This document shows positions 1 to 5,534 of a stretch of DNA of 6,637 nt, one piece after another. The notes under the pieces were generated by a model. The model worked only from the letters and a program-made list of their open reading frames with translations. It searched no databases and had not been told where the DNA came from. Position numbers and translations under genes: made by a program. The DNA is from Acidobacteriota bacterium (GTDB lineage Bacteria; Acidobacteriota; Blastocatellia; Pyrinomonadales; Pyrinomonadaceae), in contig JAIVGV010000098.1 of the NCBI GenBank assembly GCA_020201365.1, forward strand, positions 1 to 6,637. Reading direction: 5' to 3'. Position 1 is the stretch's first letter. The number at the start of each line of letters is the position of its first letter.

Positions 1-323
1 CTCCGGGGCTCATCACCGCCTTTAACACTCCGGGCGGACGCGGCGTGCGCGTGGGCACGGCGGTCTATGCGTGCTACTTCGTGCCGCCCTACTACGACGC
101 GATGATCGCGAAGCTGATCGTCCACGCGCGCACGCGCGAGCTGGCGATCATGCGCATGCGCCGCGCGCTCGAAGCGATGGTCATCGAGGGCATCAAGACG
201 ACCGTGCCGCTGCACCAGCGCATCATGGAGGACGAGGAGTTCATTTCGGGGAACTACTCGACGAAGTTCATGGAGCGCTTCCTCGCGCGTGAGAACGGCG
301 GAGCGAAGGGTGCCAAGGCGTAG
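1..323 (+). CDS. accC: Biotin carboxylase subunit of acetyl-CoA carboxylase, C-terminal end (partial)
   Basis: This is the 3' end of a gene that begins before the window; 106 residues and the TAG stop (321-323) are visible. AccC carries out ATP-dependent carboxylation of biotin on its carrier protein, the first half-reaction of acetyl-CoA carboxylase in fatty acid synthesis, in the cytoplasm. The visible part is the C-terminal subdomain: a PGG..GVRV.T.VY stretch, then VPPYYDAMIAKLIVHARTR, then the GIKTTVPLH motif, then F..G.YSTKFMERF near the end. These match family signatures closely. The protein ends just after this subdomain, with no attached biotinyl domain, so it is a free-standing AccC rather than a fused pyruvate or propionyl-CoA carboxylase subunit. 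A GTG at 45 is in frame but is an internal valine, not a start. The first two bases complete an upstream codon, probably Ser of the usual SPG. Confidence 0.93.
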   Translation, partial: PGLITAFNTPGGRGVRVGTAVYACYFVPPYYDAMIAKLIVHARTRELAIMRMRRALEAMVIEGIKTTVPLHQRIMEDEEFISGNYSTKFMERFLARENGGAKGAKA

Positions 324-342
324 GGTTGAGTGCGTCGCGGGT

Positions 343-372
343 TTGACGCGCGCCGTTAAGTATCTTTATAAT
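343..372 (+). promoter_or_regulatory. Sigma-70-type promoter for rplU-rpmA
   Basis: TTGACG at 343-348 (5 of 6 to the -35 consensus) and a perfect TATAAT at 367-372 are separated by 18 bp. The site lies in the gap after accC. Transcription would start near 379, leaving a leader of about 40 nt before the rplU ATG, with GAGGAG at 405-410 inside it. This is the best promoter in the window. Confidence 0.82.
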
Positions 373-417
373 GACCGACTTCCCCGCGTGGGAATTTCGC
401 GTCTGAGGAGTTTCGAG

Positions 418-723
418 ATGGCTTTCGCAATCATCAGGTCGGGCGGCAAGCAGTTCCGCGTCGAGGAAGGCGCGACCGTGCGCGTGCCCTCGCTCGGCAA
501 GGAAGCGGGCGAGACGGTCGAGTTCGAGGTGCTCGTCTCCACCGGGGACGAGACGCGCGTCGGCACGCCCGCCGTTGACGGCGTGACGGCGCGCGGCACG
601 GTCGTCGAGCACGGGCGCGACTCGAAGATCATCGTCTTCAAGAAGAAGCGCCGCAAGCAGTACAAGCGCAAGCAGGGTCACCGCCAGGGCTACACGGCGG
701 TGAAGATTGATTCAATCGGGTAA
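418..723 (+). CDS. rplU: 50S ribosomal protein L21
   Basis: The gene encodes a 101-residue protein, the usual length for L21, a 50S protein that binds 23S rRNA. The N-terminus MAFAIIRSGGKQFRVEEG is the family signature (Y/F-AII-GGKQ--V--G). The middle contains VEFEVL and the GTPAVDGV.A.G.VVEHGR region, and the C-terminal part has the basic rRNA-binding run KIIVFKKKRRKQYKRKQGHR followed by T.VKI. The ATG at 418 is chosen because it begins exactly at the family N-terminus and has GAGGAG 7 nt upstream; reading the frame further upstream adds unrelated residues across the promoter. It is the first gene behind the TTGACG/TATAAT promoter and is followed by rpmA, the near-universal bacterial order. 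Only three bases separate its stop from a heptad-repeat hairpin that fills most of the gap to rpmA. Confidence 0.97.
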   Translation: MAFAIIRSGGKQFRVEEGATVRVPSLGKEAGETVEFEVLVSTGDETRVGTPAVDGVTARGTVVEHGRDSKIIVFKKKRRKQYKRKQGHRQGYTAVKIDSIG

Positions 724-726
724 GGA

Positions 727-800
727 AGTACTGAGTGCTGAGTACTGAGTACTGAGAAAAAGCAACTGGCTTTCACTCAGTACTCAGTACTCAGTACTCA
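727..800. repeat. Inverted repeat of AGTACTG heptamers forming a long hairpin
   Basis: The left arm holds four head-to-tail heptamers (AGTACTG 727-733, AGTGCTG 734-740, AGTACTG 741-747 and 748-754) plus AG. The right arm is the complementary ACTCAGT series. Bases 732-756 pair with 776-800 over 25 bp, with one G-T wobble (737 with 795). The 19-nt middle contains a further AAAGC (759-763) and GCTTT (769-773) pair. No run of T follows, so it is not a standard terminator. It begins three bases after the rplU stop and ends shortly before the rpmA Shine-Dalgarno (807-810). It might modulate the L21/L27 ratio or mRNA stability, or be a non-autonomous repeat. Confidence 0.93.
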
Positions 801-816
801 TCACTTGGAGTTTGTT

Positions 817-1098
817 ATGGCACACAAAAAAGGCGTCGGCTCCTCGCGCAACGGGCGCGACTCCCACTCGCAGCGGCTGGGCTTGAAGAAGTTCGGCGGC
901 GAGCAGGTCTTGGGCGGCAACATCCTCGCGCGCCAGCGCGGGACGAAGTGGAAGCCCGGCAAGAACGTCGGTCGCGGCAAGGACGACACGCTCTTCGCGC
1001 TCATTGACGGCGTCGTCAAGTTCGAGGACAAGGGGCGGCAGGGCAAGTTCATCAGCGTCTATCCGGCGACGCAGACGGAGGCGCCCGCCGCGGCCTGA
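817..1098 (+). CDS. rpmA: 50S ribosomal protein L27
   Basis: The gene encodes a 93-residue protein matching L27, whose N-terminus reaches the peptidyl transferase centre of the 50S subunit. The start MAHKKGVGSSRNGRDSHSQR is the classic signature. It is followed by LG.K.FGGE.V..GNILARQRGT, then W.PG.NVG.GKDDTLFALIDG and V.FE.KG. The protein starts directly at MAHKK and has no N-terminal propeptide of the kind cleaved by Prp in Firmicutes. The ATG at 817 has GGAG at 807-810; an in-frame TTG at 805 lies upstream of the family start and overlaps that site, so it is rejected. The C-terminal tail (TQTEAPAAA) is ordinary variable sequence. It is co-transcribed with rplU and followed by an intrinsic terminator. 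Confidence 0.97.
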   Translation: MAHKKGVGSSRNGRDSHSQRLGLKKFGGEQVLGGNILARQRGTKWKPGKNVGRGKDDTLFALIDGVVKFEDKGRQGKFISVYPATQTEAPAAA

Positions 1099-1126
1099 AA
1101 CGTTTGAACGCAAGCGAGTCGGCTTC

Positions 1127-1182
1127 GACGCCCGCGCCAACTCCCTACGTGGGAGACAAGCGTGGGCGTCTTTCGATTTTTT
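1127..1182 (+). terminator. Likely intrinsic terminator after rpmA
   Basis: Bases 1127-1137 (GACGCCCGCGC) pair with 1160-1170 (GCGTGGGCGTC) through 11 positions including one G-T wobble. A nested 5-bp hairpin, CTCCC (1141-1145) with GGGAG (1151-1155), lies inside. The stem is followed at once by the T-rich run TTTCGATTTTTT (1171-1182). This fits Rho-independent termination of rplU-rpmA. The next start codon is only 11 nt beyond the T run, so the structure could also act as a leaky or regulated terminator for the genes downstream. Confidence 0.7.
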
Positions 1183-1193
1183 GATGGCGAGTC

Positions 1194-1718
1194 ATGGCTA
1201 CTAAGGTGAGCTACAAACCTCTGTTGACCATCTGCGTGCTGAGCACCTTGTTCCTATCCTCCGCTATGGCAAGGCAAGGCGCTTCTCCTGCTCCAAGCCG
1301 ACGCGAACTGCTGATGGAGTTGAAAAAGTGTGAGCACTTGGGGCCGCAGTGTAATGAAGATTCAGTTGATAAGGTCTTTCAGCTTTACCAGCGCGGCGAC
1401 AAGAGCGTCCTGAAGAATTTGATGGACGTGGCCCCTGGCAGTGACGGCGCATTGTCGGAGGCCCTCGGAATGGCTTTCGGCGAGATTCTCTGTACCAAGC
1501 CCAGAACTTACTTGTCGGCAGTCGCAATGCGGCCTCGCAAGGAGCACGAAACACTTTTATTCCTCGCAACAGCCGGCGACGGCAGCGGCATGGGCTGTCG
1601 GCAGATAGTTGCTCTGCGTCGCAGGTTAAAAAGGATTTCGGTAAGCAGGGGTGACCGACTTGCTGGCTTGGCCAGTGAATGTCTTGTTCAACTTAATGAA
1701 AATAACAGAGACAACTAA
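1194..1718 (+). CDS. Unrecognised exported protein, 174 aa
   Basis: I do not recognise a family. The protein begins with a clear Sec signal peptide: basic start (K4, K8), a hydrophobic core around residues 9-23 and an A-x-A cleavage motif A24-M25-A26, so the mature chain would begin at R27. After a short Ser/Pro/Ala-rich linker the rest looks mostly helical, with charged segments and no repeated motif that I can see. Mature cysteines are C46, C53, C100, C135 and C163; the first pair is seven residues apart. Codon use differs from the neighbours: TTA, AGA and other A/T-rich codons appear, and base composition is visibly less GC-rich. It lies between rpmA and obgE, which are normally adjacent, and ends 8 nt before the obgE start. 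No strong Shine-Dalgarno is visible. The coherent signal peptide and open frame support a real gene, perhaps acquired. Confidence 0.72.
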   Translation: MATKVSYKPLLTICVLSTLFLSSAMARQGASPAPSRRELLMELKKCEHLGPQCNEDSVDKVFQLYQRGDKSVLKNLMDVAPGSDGALSEALGMAFGEILCTKPRTYLSAVAMRPRKEHETLLFLATAGDGSGMGCRQIVALRRRLKRISVSRGDRLAGLASECLVQLNENNRDN

Positions 1719-1726
1719 AGTTCTGA

Positions 1727-2779
1727 GTGTTTATTGACAGGGTAAAAATTCGTGTTAAGGCAGGCGACGGCGGCGACGGCGTGACGGCGTTCCGCCGCGA
1801 GAAGTTCGTGCCGCGCGGCGGACCCGCGGGCGGCGACGGCGGGCGCGGCGGCGACGTGTGGCTCGTCGCGGATTCGGGCGTCAACACGCTGCTGCACCTG
1901 CGCTACAACCCGGAGCACAAGGCGGAGCGCGGCGGCAACGGCGAGGGCTCGAACCGCTCGGGGCGCGACGGCGCGGACGTGCTGGTGCGCGTCCCCGCCG
2001 GCACGCAGGTGCTCGACGCGGAGACGGGCGATCTTCTTCACGATCTCGCGCACGAGGGCGAGCGCTGGCTCGCCGCGCGGGGGGGGCGCGGCGGCTTCGG
2101 CAACTCCCACTTCGCCACCTCGACCAACCGCGCGCCCCGCTACCATCAAGAGGGCGGCGAGGGCGAGGAGCGCGAGCTACAACTCGAACTCAAGCTGCTC
2201 GCCGACGTGGGGCTCGTCGGCTTCCCGAACGCGGGCAAGTCAACGCTCATCTCGACCATCTCCGCGGCGAAACCGAAGATCGCGGACTACCCGTTCACCA
2301 CTCTGGAGCCGCACCTCGGCGTCGTCGATCTCGGCGAGTTCCGCACCTTCGTCGTCGCCGACATCCCCGGCTTGATCGAGGGCGCGCACGGGGGCGCGGG
2401 GCTCGGCGACCGCTTCCTGCGCCACGTCGAAAGAACGAAGCTGCTGCTCCACCTCGTTGACGTCTCCTCCGCCTCGGGTCGCGACGCGGTCGCGGACTAC
2501 GAGACGATCAACCGCGAGCTGGAACTCTACGACGAGCGTCTCGCGCGACGCCCGCAGATCGTCGTCGCGACGAAGATCGACGCGCTTGACGAACCGGAAC
2601 GGGTCGCATCTCTGCGCCGACGCGCGGCGGCGGACGGGCGCGAGTTCTACGAAATCTCTTCGGTCGCGAACCGCGGCGTCCGCGAGCTGGTCAACGCGGT
2701 CGCGGCGCGGCTCGACGAGTTGAAGGATGAGGGCGAAGGCGACGCGACGACGATCAGTGTCGCGCCGGACGAAATTTGA
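1727..2779 (+). CDS. obgE: Obg family GTPase (50S assembly)
   Basis: The gene encodes a 350-residue cytoplasmic GTPase that associates with the 50S subunit and links its assembly to growth and stress signals. The glycine-rich Obg fold spans about residues 1-158, with GDGGDGV, FRREK and PRGGPAGGDGGRGGDV visible. The G domain follows: G1 GFPNAGKS (165-172), G2 PFTT (189-192), G3 DIPG (212-215), G4 TKID (282-285) and G5 near ISSV (310-313). The chain ends soon after the G domain, so the extra C-terminal OCT domain found in Firmicutes is absent. The start is GTG at 1727, giving MFIDRVKI, the family N-terminus. No good Shine-Dalgarno precedes it, and with only 8 nt from the preceding stop, translation may depend on the upstream gene. 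An eight-G run (2079-2086) leaves the frame intact. Confidence 0.96.
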   Translation: MFIDRVKIRVKAGDGGDGVTAFRREKFVPRGGPAGGDGGRGGDVWLVADSGVNTLLHLRYNPEHKAERGGNGEGSNRSGRDGADVLVRVPAGTQVLDAETGDLLHDLAHEGERWLAARGGRGGFGNSHFATSTNRAPRYHQEGGEGEERELQLELKLLADVGLVGFPNAGKSTLISTISAAKPKIADYPFTTLEPHLGVVDLGEFRTFVVADIPGLIEGAHGGAGLGDRFLRHVERTKLLLHLVDVSSASGRDAVADYETINRELELYDERLARRPQIVVATKIDALDEPERVASLRRRAAADGREFYEISSVANRGVRELVNAVAARLDELKDEGEGDATTISVAPDEI

Positions 2780-2821
2780 TGGGCGGGGCGAGACTTCTAA
2801 TGGGCAGCGCGGGCGCGTCCG

Positions 2822-3496
2822 ATGAGTGAAGCAAGACGCATCGCGCTCTACGGCGGCACGTTCGATCCCGTCCACGACGGGCACCTGGCGGTCGCGCGCA
2901 GCCTCGTCGAACTCTTCGATCCCGACGAAGTTCTGTTCATCCCGGCGCACGTCGCGCCGCACAAGCGCGCGCAGCCGCCGACCTCGGCGCTGCACCGCTA
3001 CGCGATGCTCGCGCTGGCGACGCAAGACGAGCCGCGCTTCCGCCTTTCGACCGCCGAGATCGACGCGCCGGAGCGACCTTACTCGGTCGAGACGGTCGCG
3101 CGTTTGCAAAACGAGTGCGGCGCGGGAGCGCGACTCTTCTTCGTCATAGGCGCGGACTCCTGGAACGAGATCACGACGTGGCGCGAGTGGGAGAGGCTCT
3201 TGGAGATGTGCGACACGGTCGTCGTGACGCGGCCCGGCTACGAGTTGAGCTTTGAGCACGTGACGGGTAAGATTCGCGCGCGCCTCGTTGACCTGCGCGG
3301 GTACGGAAGCGAACAGGCGCGCCGTTCGGTTAAAGAGAACGAGCCGCCGAAAATATTTTTGACCGACGCGGTGCGGCAGGACATCTCGGCGACTCAGGTG
3401 CGACGCGACATCGCCCGCGGCAACCCGGACGCGCGCGTGCCGCCAGCCGTCGCCGAATACATCAGCAAGTACGGGCTCTACAAAGATCACGCATGA
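2822..3496 (+). CDS. nadD: Nicotinate-nucleotide adenylyltransferase
   Basis: The gene encodes a 224-residue enzyme that transfers AMP from ATP to nicotinate mononucleotide, giving deamido-NAD, the penultimate step of NAD synthesis. The nucleotidyltransferase signature GGTFDPVHDGH (residues 11-21) contains the HxGH motif (H18 to H21). HVAPHKR (43-49) is the usual substrate loop, GADSW (110-114) matches the family GxDxx site, and ISATQVR (188-194) is the ISxTxIR nucleotide-binding motif near the C-terminus. Length is normal. The ATG at 2822 starts ten residues before the motif, as expected; the preceding bases show no clear Shine-Dalgarno. It lies 42 nt after obgE and overlaps rsfS by ATGA. 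The obgE-nadD-rsfS order is common in bacteria, so one transcript is likely. Confidence 0.96.
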   Translation: MSEARRIALYGGTFDPVHDGHLAVARSLVELFDPDEVLFIPAHVAPHKRAQPPTSALHRYAMLALATQDEPRFRLSTAEIDAPERPYSVETVARLQNECGAGARLFFVIGADSWNEITTWREWERLLEMCDTVVVTRPGYELSFEHVTGKIRARLVDLRGYGSEQARRSVKENEPPKIFLTDAVRQDISATQVRRDIARGNPDARVPPAVAEYISKYGLYKDHA

Positions 3497-4059
3497 AACA
3501 GGACGAGCAGCGGAAGAGGGAAGAGTCGGCTGCGTCGCGCGGGTCGCGGCGGCGCGCGACTGATGAAGTGGCTAGGGCTCGCGCGGCGAGTGAGGGCGCC
3601 AAGAGTCGCTTAGGCAACGACGCCGCGGAGGCGCGCGCGCCGGGCGACGCGAAGTCGCGGCAGCCGGGCGCGAACGCCGAGCCGCTCGACGAGCCGATCG
3701 TCGAGGCGCTGCGCGCGGCGGACGACAAGAAGGCTCACGACCTGGTCGTCTTAGACGTGCGCGAGGTGGCGAGCTTCACGGACTACTTCGTGATCGCGAG
3801 CGCGGCGAACACGCGGCAGGTGCAGGCGATAGCCGACGAGATCGTGGAGCGGCTGAAGAAGTTGAATCGCCGCGCGGCGCGCGTCGAGGGCTACCGCTCG
3901 GCGGAGTGGGTGCTTTTGGACTACGGCGACTTCGTCTGCCACGTCTTCGAGGAGAAGTCGCGGCGCTTCTACGATCTCGAACGGCTGTGGCGCGACGCCG
4001 CGCGCGTCGAGCTTCCGCGAGAGATCGCCGAGAGCGGCGCTGGCGGCGAGAGGGCGTGA
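3493..4059 (+). CDS. rsfS: Ribosomal silencing factor RsfS with long N-terminal extension
   Basis: RsfS (YbeB/Iojap family) binds ribosomal protein L14 and blocks joining of the subunits during starvation. The conserved domain runs from about residue 68 to 172: PIVEALRAADDKKAHDLVVL, then FTDYFVI (95-101), the QV.AI helix, EG..S..W (132-139), LDYGD.V.H.F (142-152) and R.FYDLE.LW.DA (158-169). These are the family landmarks. The first 67 residues are unusual: Arg-, Ala-, Ser- and Glu-rich, low in hydrophobics and probably disordered, making the protein 188 aa against the common 105-130. The ATG at 3493 overlaps the nadD stop as ATGA, which favours this start and translational coupling. An in-frame GTG at codon 26 would still leave part of the extension, so it cannot be explained away entirely. 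The stop overlaps the next start as GTGA. Confidence 0.93.
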   Translation: MKQDEQRKREESAASRGSRRRATDEVARARAASEGAKSRLGNDAAEARAPGDAKSRQPGANAEPLDEPIVEALRAADDKKAHDLVVLDVREVASFTDYFVIASAANTRQVQAIADEIVERLKKLNRRAARVEGYRSAEWVLLDYGDFVCHVFEEKSRRFYDLERLWRDAARVELPREIAESGAGGERA

Positions 4060-4988
4060 TCGAGCTCGTCGCGAGATCGGACGCGATGCGCGAGGTCGTG
4101 CGCGTCGCCTCGCGCGTCGCCGCGACGGACGCGAACGTGCTCGTCACGGGCGAGTCGGGCGCGGGCAAGGAAGCCGTGGCGCGGTTCGTCCACGCGCAGT
4201 CGCCGCGCGCCGCGTCGCCTTTCGTCAAGATTGACTGCGCGGCGCTGCCCGCCGACCTGCTCGAAGCCGAGCTGTTCGGCTACGAGCGCGGCGCGTTCAC
4301 GGGCGCGATCGCCGCGCGACCCGGCAGGCTCGAAGCCGCGCAGGGCGGCACCGTCGCCCTCGACGAGATCGCGCACCTCACGGTCGAAGCGCAGGCGAAG
4401 CTGCTGCGCGTCATCGAGCGGCGCGAGTTCGAGCGGCTCGGCGGTCGCCGCACGATCAGGGTTGACGCGCGCGTCGTCGCGCTCACCAACGTCGATCTCG
4501 AAGACGCCGTGAGCCGCCGCGCTTTCCGCCCCGATCTCTTCTTCCGGCTCAACGTCGTGCGCATCCACGTCCCGCCCCTACGCGAGCGGCGCGCCGACGT
4601 TCCGCAGCTCGCGCGCGGCTTTTTGAAAACCTACGCGCGCAAGCACGGGCGTCGCGCGCGGACGCTCTCGCCAGCCGCGCTCGCCCTGCTCGAAAGTTAT
4701 GACTTTCCCGGCAACGTCCGCGAGCTAGCGCACGTCTTAGAGCGCGCCGTGATCGTCGCCGACGGCGAGACGGTCGAAGTCGAGCACCTGCCGGAGTCGC
4801 TGCGCGTCGCGGCTTCGTCGAAACTGAGGCGCGCGCGCCGACCGACGCTCGCCGAGGTCGAAGCAGACTACATCGCCGAGACGCTCGCGGCGACCGGCGG
4901 CAACAAGTCGGAGGCGGCGCGGCTCCTAGGGATCAGCCGGAAGAATCTGTACGAGCGGCTGGCGCGAAACAGCAAGGGTGAAGGGTGA
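4056..4988 (+). CDS. Sigma-54-dependent transcriptional activator lacking a sensory domain
   Basis: The 310-residue protein is a bacterial enhancer-binding protein of the NtrC/PspF type: an AAA+ ATPase that remodels sigma-54 RNA polymerase plus a DNA-binding domain. The AAA+ domain starts almost at residue 1. Walker A is GESGAGKE (32-39), the sigma-54 contact loop GAFTGA (79-84) is intact, Walker B is GGTVALDEI (97-105), the sensor I region is ALTN (142-145), the arginine-finger region is FRPDLFFRLN (157-166) and sensor II is FPGNVREL (217-224). A Fis-type helix-turn-helix occupies about 265-302 (GGNKSEAARLLGISRKNLYE). There is no receiver, GAF or PAS domain, as in PspF. The GTG at 4056 is chosen because it forms GTGA with the rsfS stop and begins at the family domain edge. 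The last codons (SKGEG and stop) come from a repeat element. The target promoters are unknown. Confidence 0.92.
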   Translation: MIELVARSDAMREVVRVASRVAATDANVLVTGESGAGKEAVARFVHAQSPRAASPFVKIDCAALPADLLEAELFGYERGAFTGAIAARPGRLEAAQGGTVALDEIAHLTVEAQAKLLRVIERREFERLGGRRTIRVDARVVALTNVDLEDAVSRRAFRPDLFFRLNVVRIHVPPLRERRADVPQLARGFLKTYARKHGRRARTLSPAALALLESYDFPGNVRELAHVLERAVIVADGETVEVEHLPESLRVAASSKLRRARRPTLAEVEADYIAETLAATGGNKSEAARLLGISRKNLYERLARNSKGEG

Positions 4989-5065
4989 AGGCGGAAGGAT
5001 GATAGAGAACCATTCGATCTTCCGCCCATGCTTTCATCCTTCATCGTTCCGACTTCACCCTTGCT
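4971..5065. repeat. Heptad-based inverted repeat between the sigma-54 activator and rlmH
   Basis: Outer arms AGCAAGGGTGAAG (4971-4983) and CTTCACCCTTGCT (5053-5065) are perfect complements over 13 bp. An inner pair, 4990-4997 with 5019-5026 (GGCGGAAG), adds a second stem. The left side steps in sevens: AAGGGTG 4974-4980, AAGGGTG 4981-4987, AAGGCGG 4988-4994, AAGGATG 4995-5001. The right side carries CTTTCAT, CCTTCAT, CGTTCCG, ACTTCAC, CCTTGCT from 5031 to 5065 in the same period. The element contains the stop codon of the upstream gene and ends 3 nt before the rlmH ATG. No T run follows the stem. Confidence 0.88.
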
Positions 5066-5068
5066 CTC

Positions 5069-5533
5069 ATGCGCTTGCGCTTCATCTTCGTCGGCAAGAC
5101 GCGCAACGAGCACGCGCGCGCGCTCGTCGAGGATTACGTGGGGCGGCTCTCGCGGTTCTGTAAGACGGAAGTGACCGAGCTGCGCGAGGCGTCGGGCGCG
5201 GGCGACGACCGGGCGGTGGTCGAGGAGGAGAGTCGGCGCATCAGTGCCGCGCTCGCGCAAGGGTCTTTGACGGTGCTGCTCGACGTCGAGGGGCAGCAGT
5301 GGGGCTCCCGCGAGTTGGCTGCGCGGCTCGAAGGGTGGATGAACGCGGGGCGCAAGGAGATCGCGTTCGTCGTCGGCGGACACCTCGGCGTGGGCGACGG
5401 CGTCAGGCGGCGCGCGGACGTGCGCTGGTCGCTCTCGCGGCTGACGCTGACGCACGAGCTGGCGCGCGTCGTCGCCTGCGAGCAGCTCTACCGCGCGTTC
5501 ACGATCCTGCGCGGGCTGCCGTACCAGAAGTGA
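5069..5533 (+). CDS. rlmH: 23S rRNA (pseudouridine-1915) N3-methyltransferase RlmH
   Basis: The gene encodes a 154-residue SPOUT methyltransferase, the same length as typical RlmH (about 155), which methylates pseudouridine 1915 in helix 69 of 23S rRNA on assembled 70S ribosomes. The N-terminus MRLRFIFVGKT matches the family (strand followed by VGK). VLLD.EG..W.S..LA (69-84) precedes the knot region: AFVVGGHLGV (99-108), then WSLS.LTLTHELARV (120-134) and EQLYRAFTILRG.PY (138-152). Two things differ from the pattern I expect. The loop usually reading IGGP-(E/D)-G is VGGHLGV here, and the chain ends PYQK where PYHR or PYHK is usual. The ATG at 5069 is the family start, but no Shine-Dalgarno is visible because the repeat element occupies the leader. 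Its adjacency to rsfS is broken here by the sigma-54 activator. Confidence 0.93.
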   Translation: MRLRFIFVGKTRNEHARALVEDYVGRLSRFCKTEVTELREASGAGDDRAVVEEESRRISAALAQGSLTVLLDVEGQQWGSRELAARLEGWMNAGRKEIAFVVGGHLGVGDGVRRRADVRWSLSRLTLTHELARVVACEQLYRAFTILRGLPYQK

Positions 5534-5534
5534 G

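Noticed and set aside
45..323. Small independent gene starting at GTG 45
   Set aside because: The frame is open to the left edge and the upstream residues (PGLITAFNTPGGRG) continue the AccC match, so this is the tail of a longer gene.
289..417. Upstream in-frame extension of rplU
   Set aside because: It would translate through the end of accC and the promoter, and the family N-terminus starts at 418 behind GAGGAG.
727..800. Heptamer array as a small CRISPR
   Set aside because: The units are 7 bases long with no spacers and the two arms are complementary, so it is an inverted repeat and not repeat-spacer DNA.
805..816. TTG start four codons upstream of the rpmA ATG
   Set aside because: It overlaps the Shine-Dalgarno GGAG (807-810), and the L27 signature begins at 817.
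1436..1450. TGGCA with GC ten bases after the GG, another sigma-54-like site
   Set aside because: The spacing is right but the -12 part reads GCGC instead of TTGC, and the site is inside a gene; chance matches of this quality are expected.
1600..1612. Sigma-54 promoter-like GGCA...TTGC upstream of obgE
   Set aside because: Only 9 bases separate the GG and GC pairs instead of the strict 10, and it lies in coding sequence.
2079..2086. Run of eight G in obgE as a possible frameshift or sequencing error
   Set aside because: The frame and the Obg-fold motifs continue correctly on both sides, so no disruption is visible.
2240..3490. Long 416-residue open frame on the - strand
   Set aside because: It is antisense to the obgE G domain and nadD, both with complete motifs. 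Its composition (Arg, Val, Asp rich) is what GC-rich codons give in the opposite frame, and it shows no domain or Shine-Dalgarno.
3906..4055. Upstream in-frame extension of the sigma-54 activator
   Set aside because: It lies wholly inside rsfS in another frame and encodes Arg-rich shadow sequence; the GTG at 4056 in the GTGA overlap starts exactly at the AAA+ domain.
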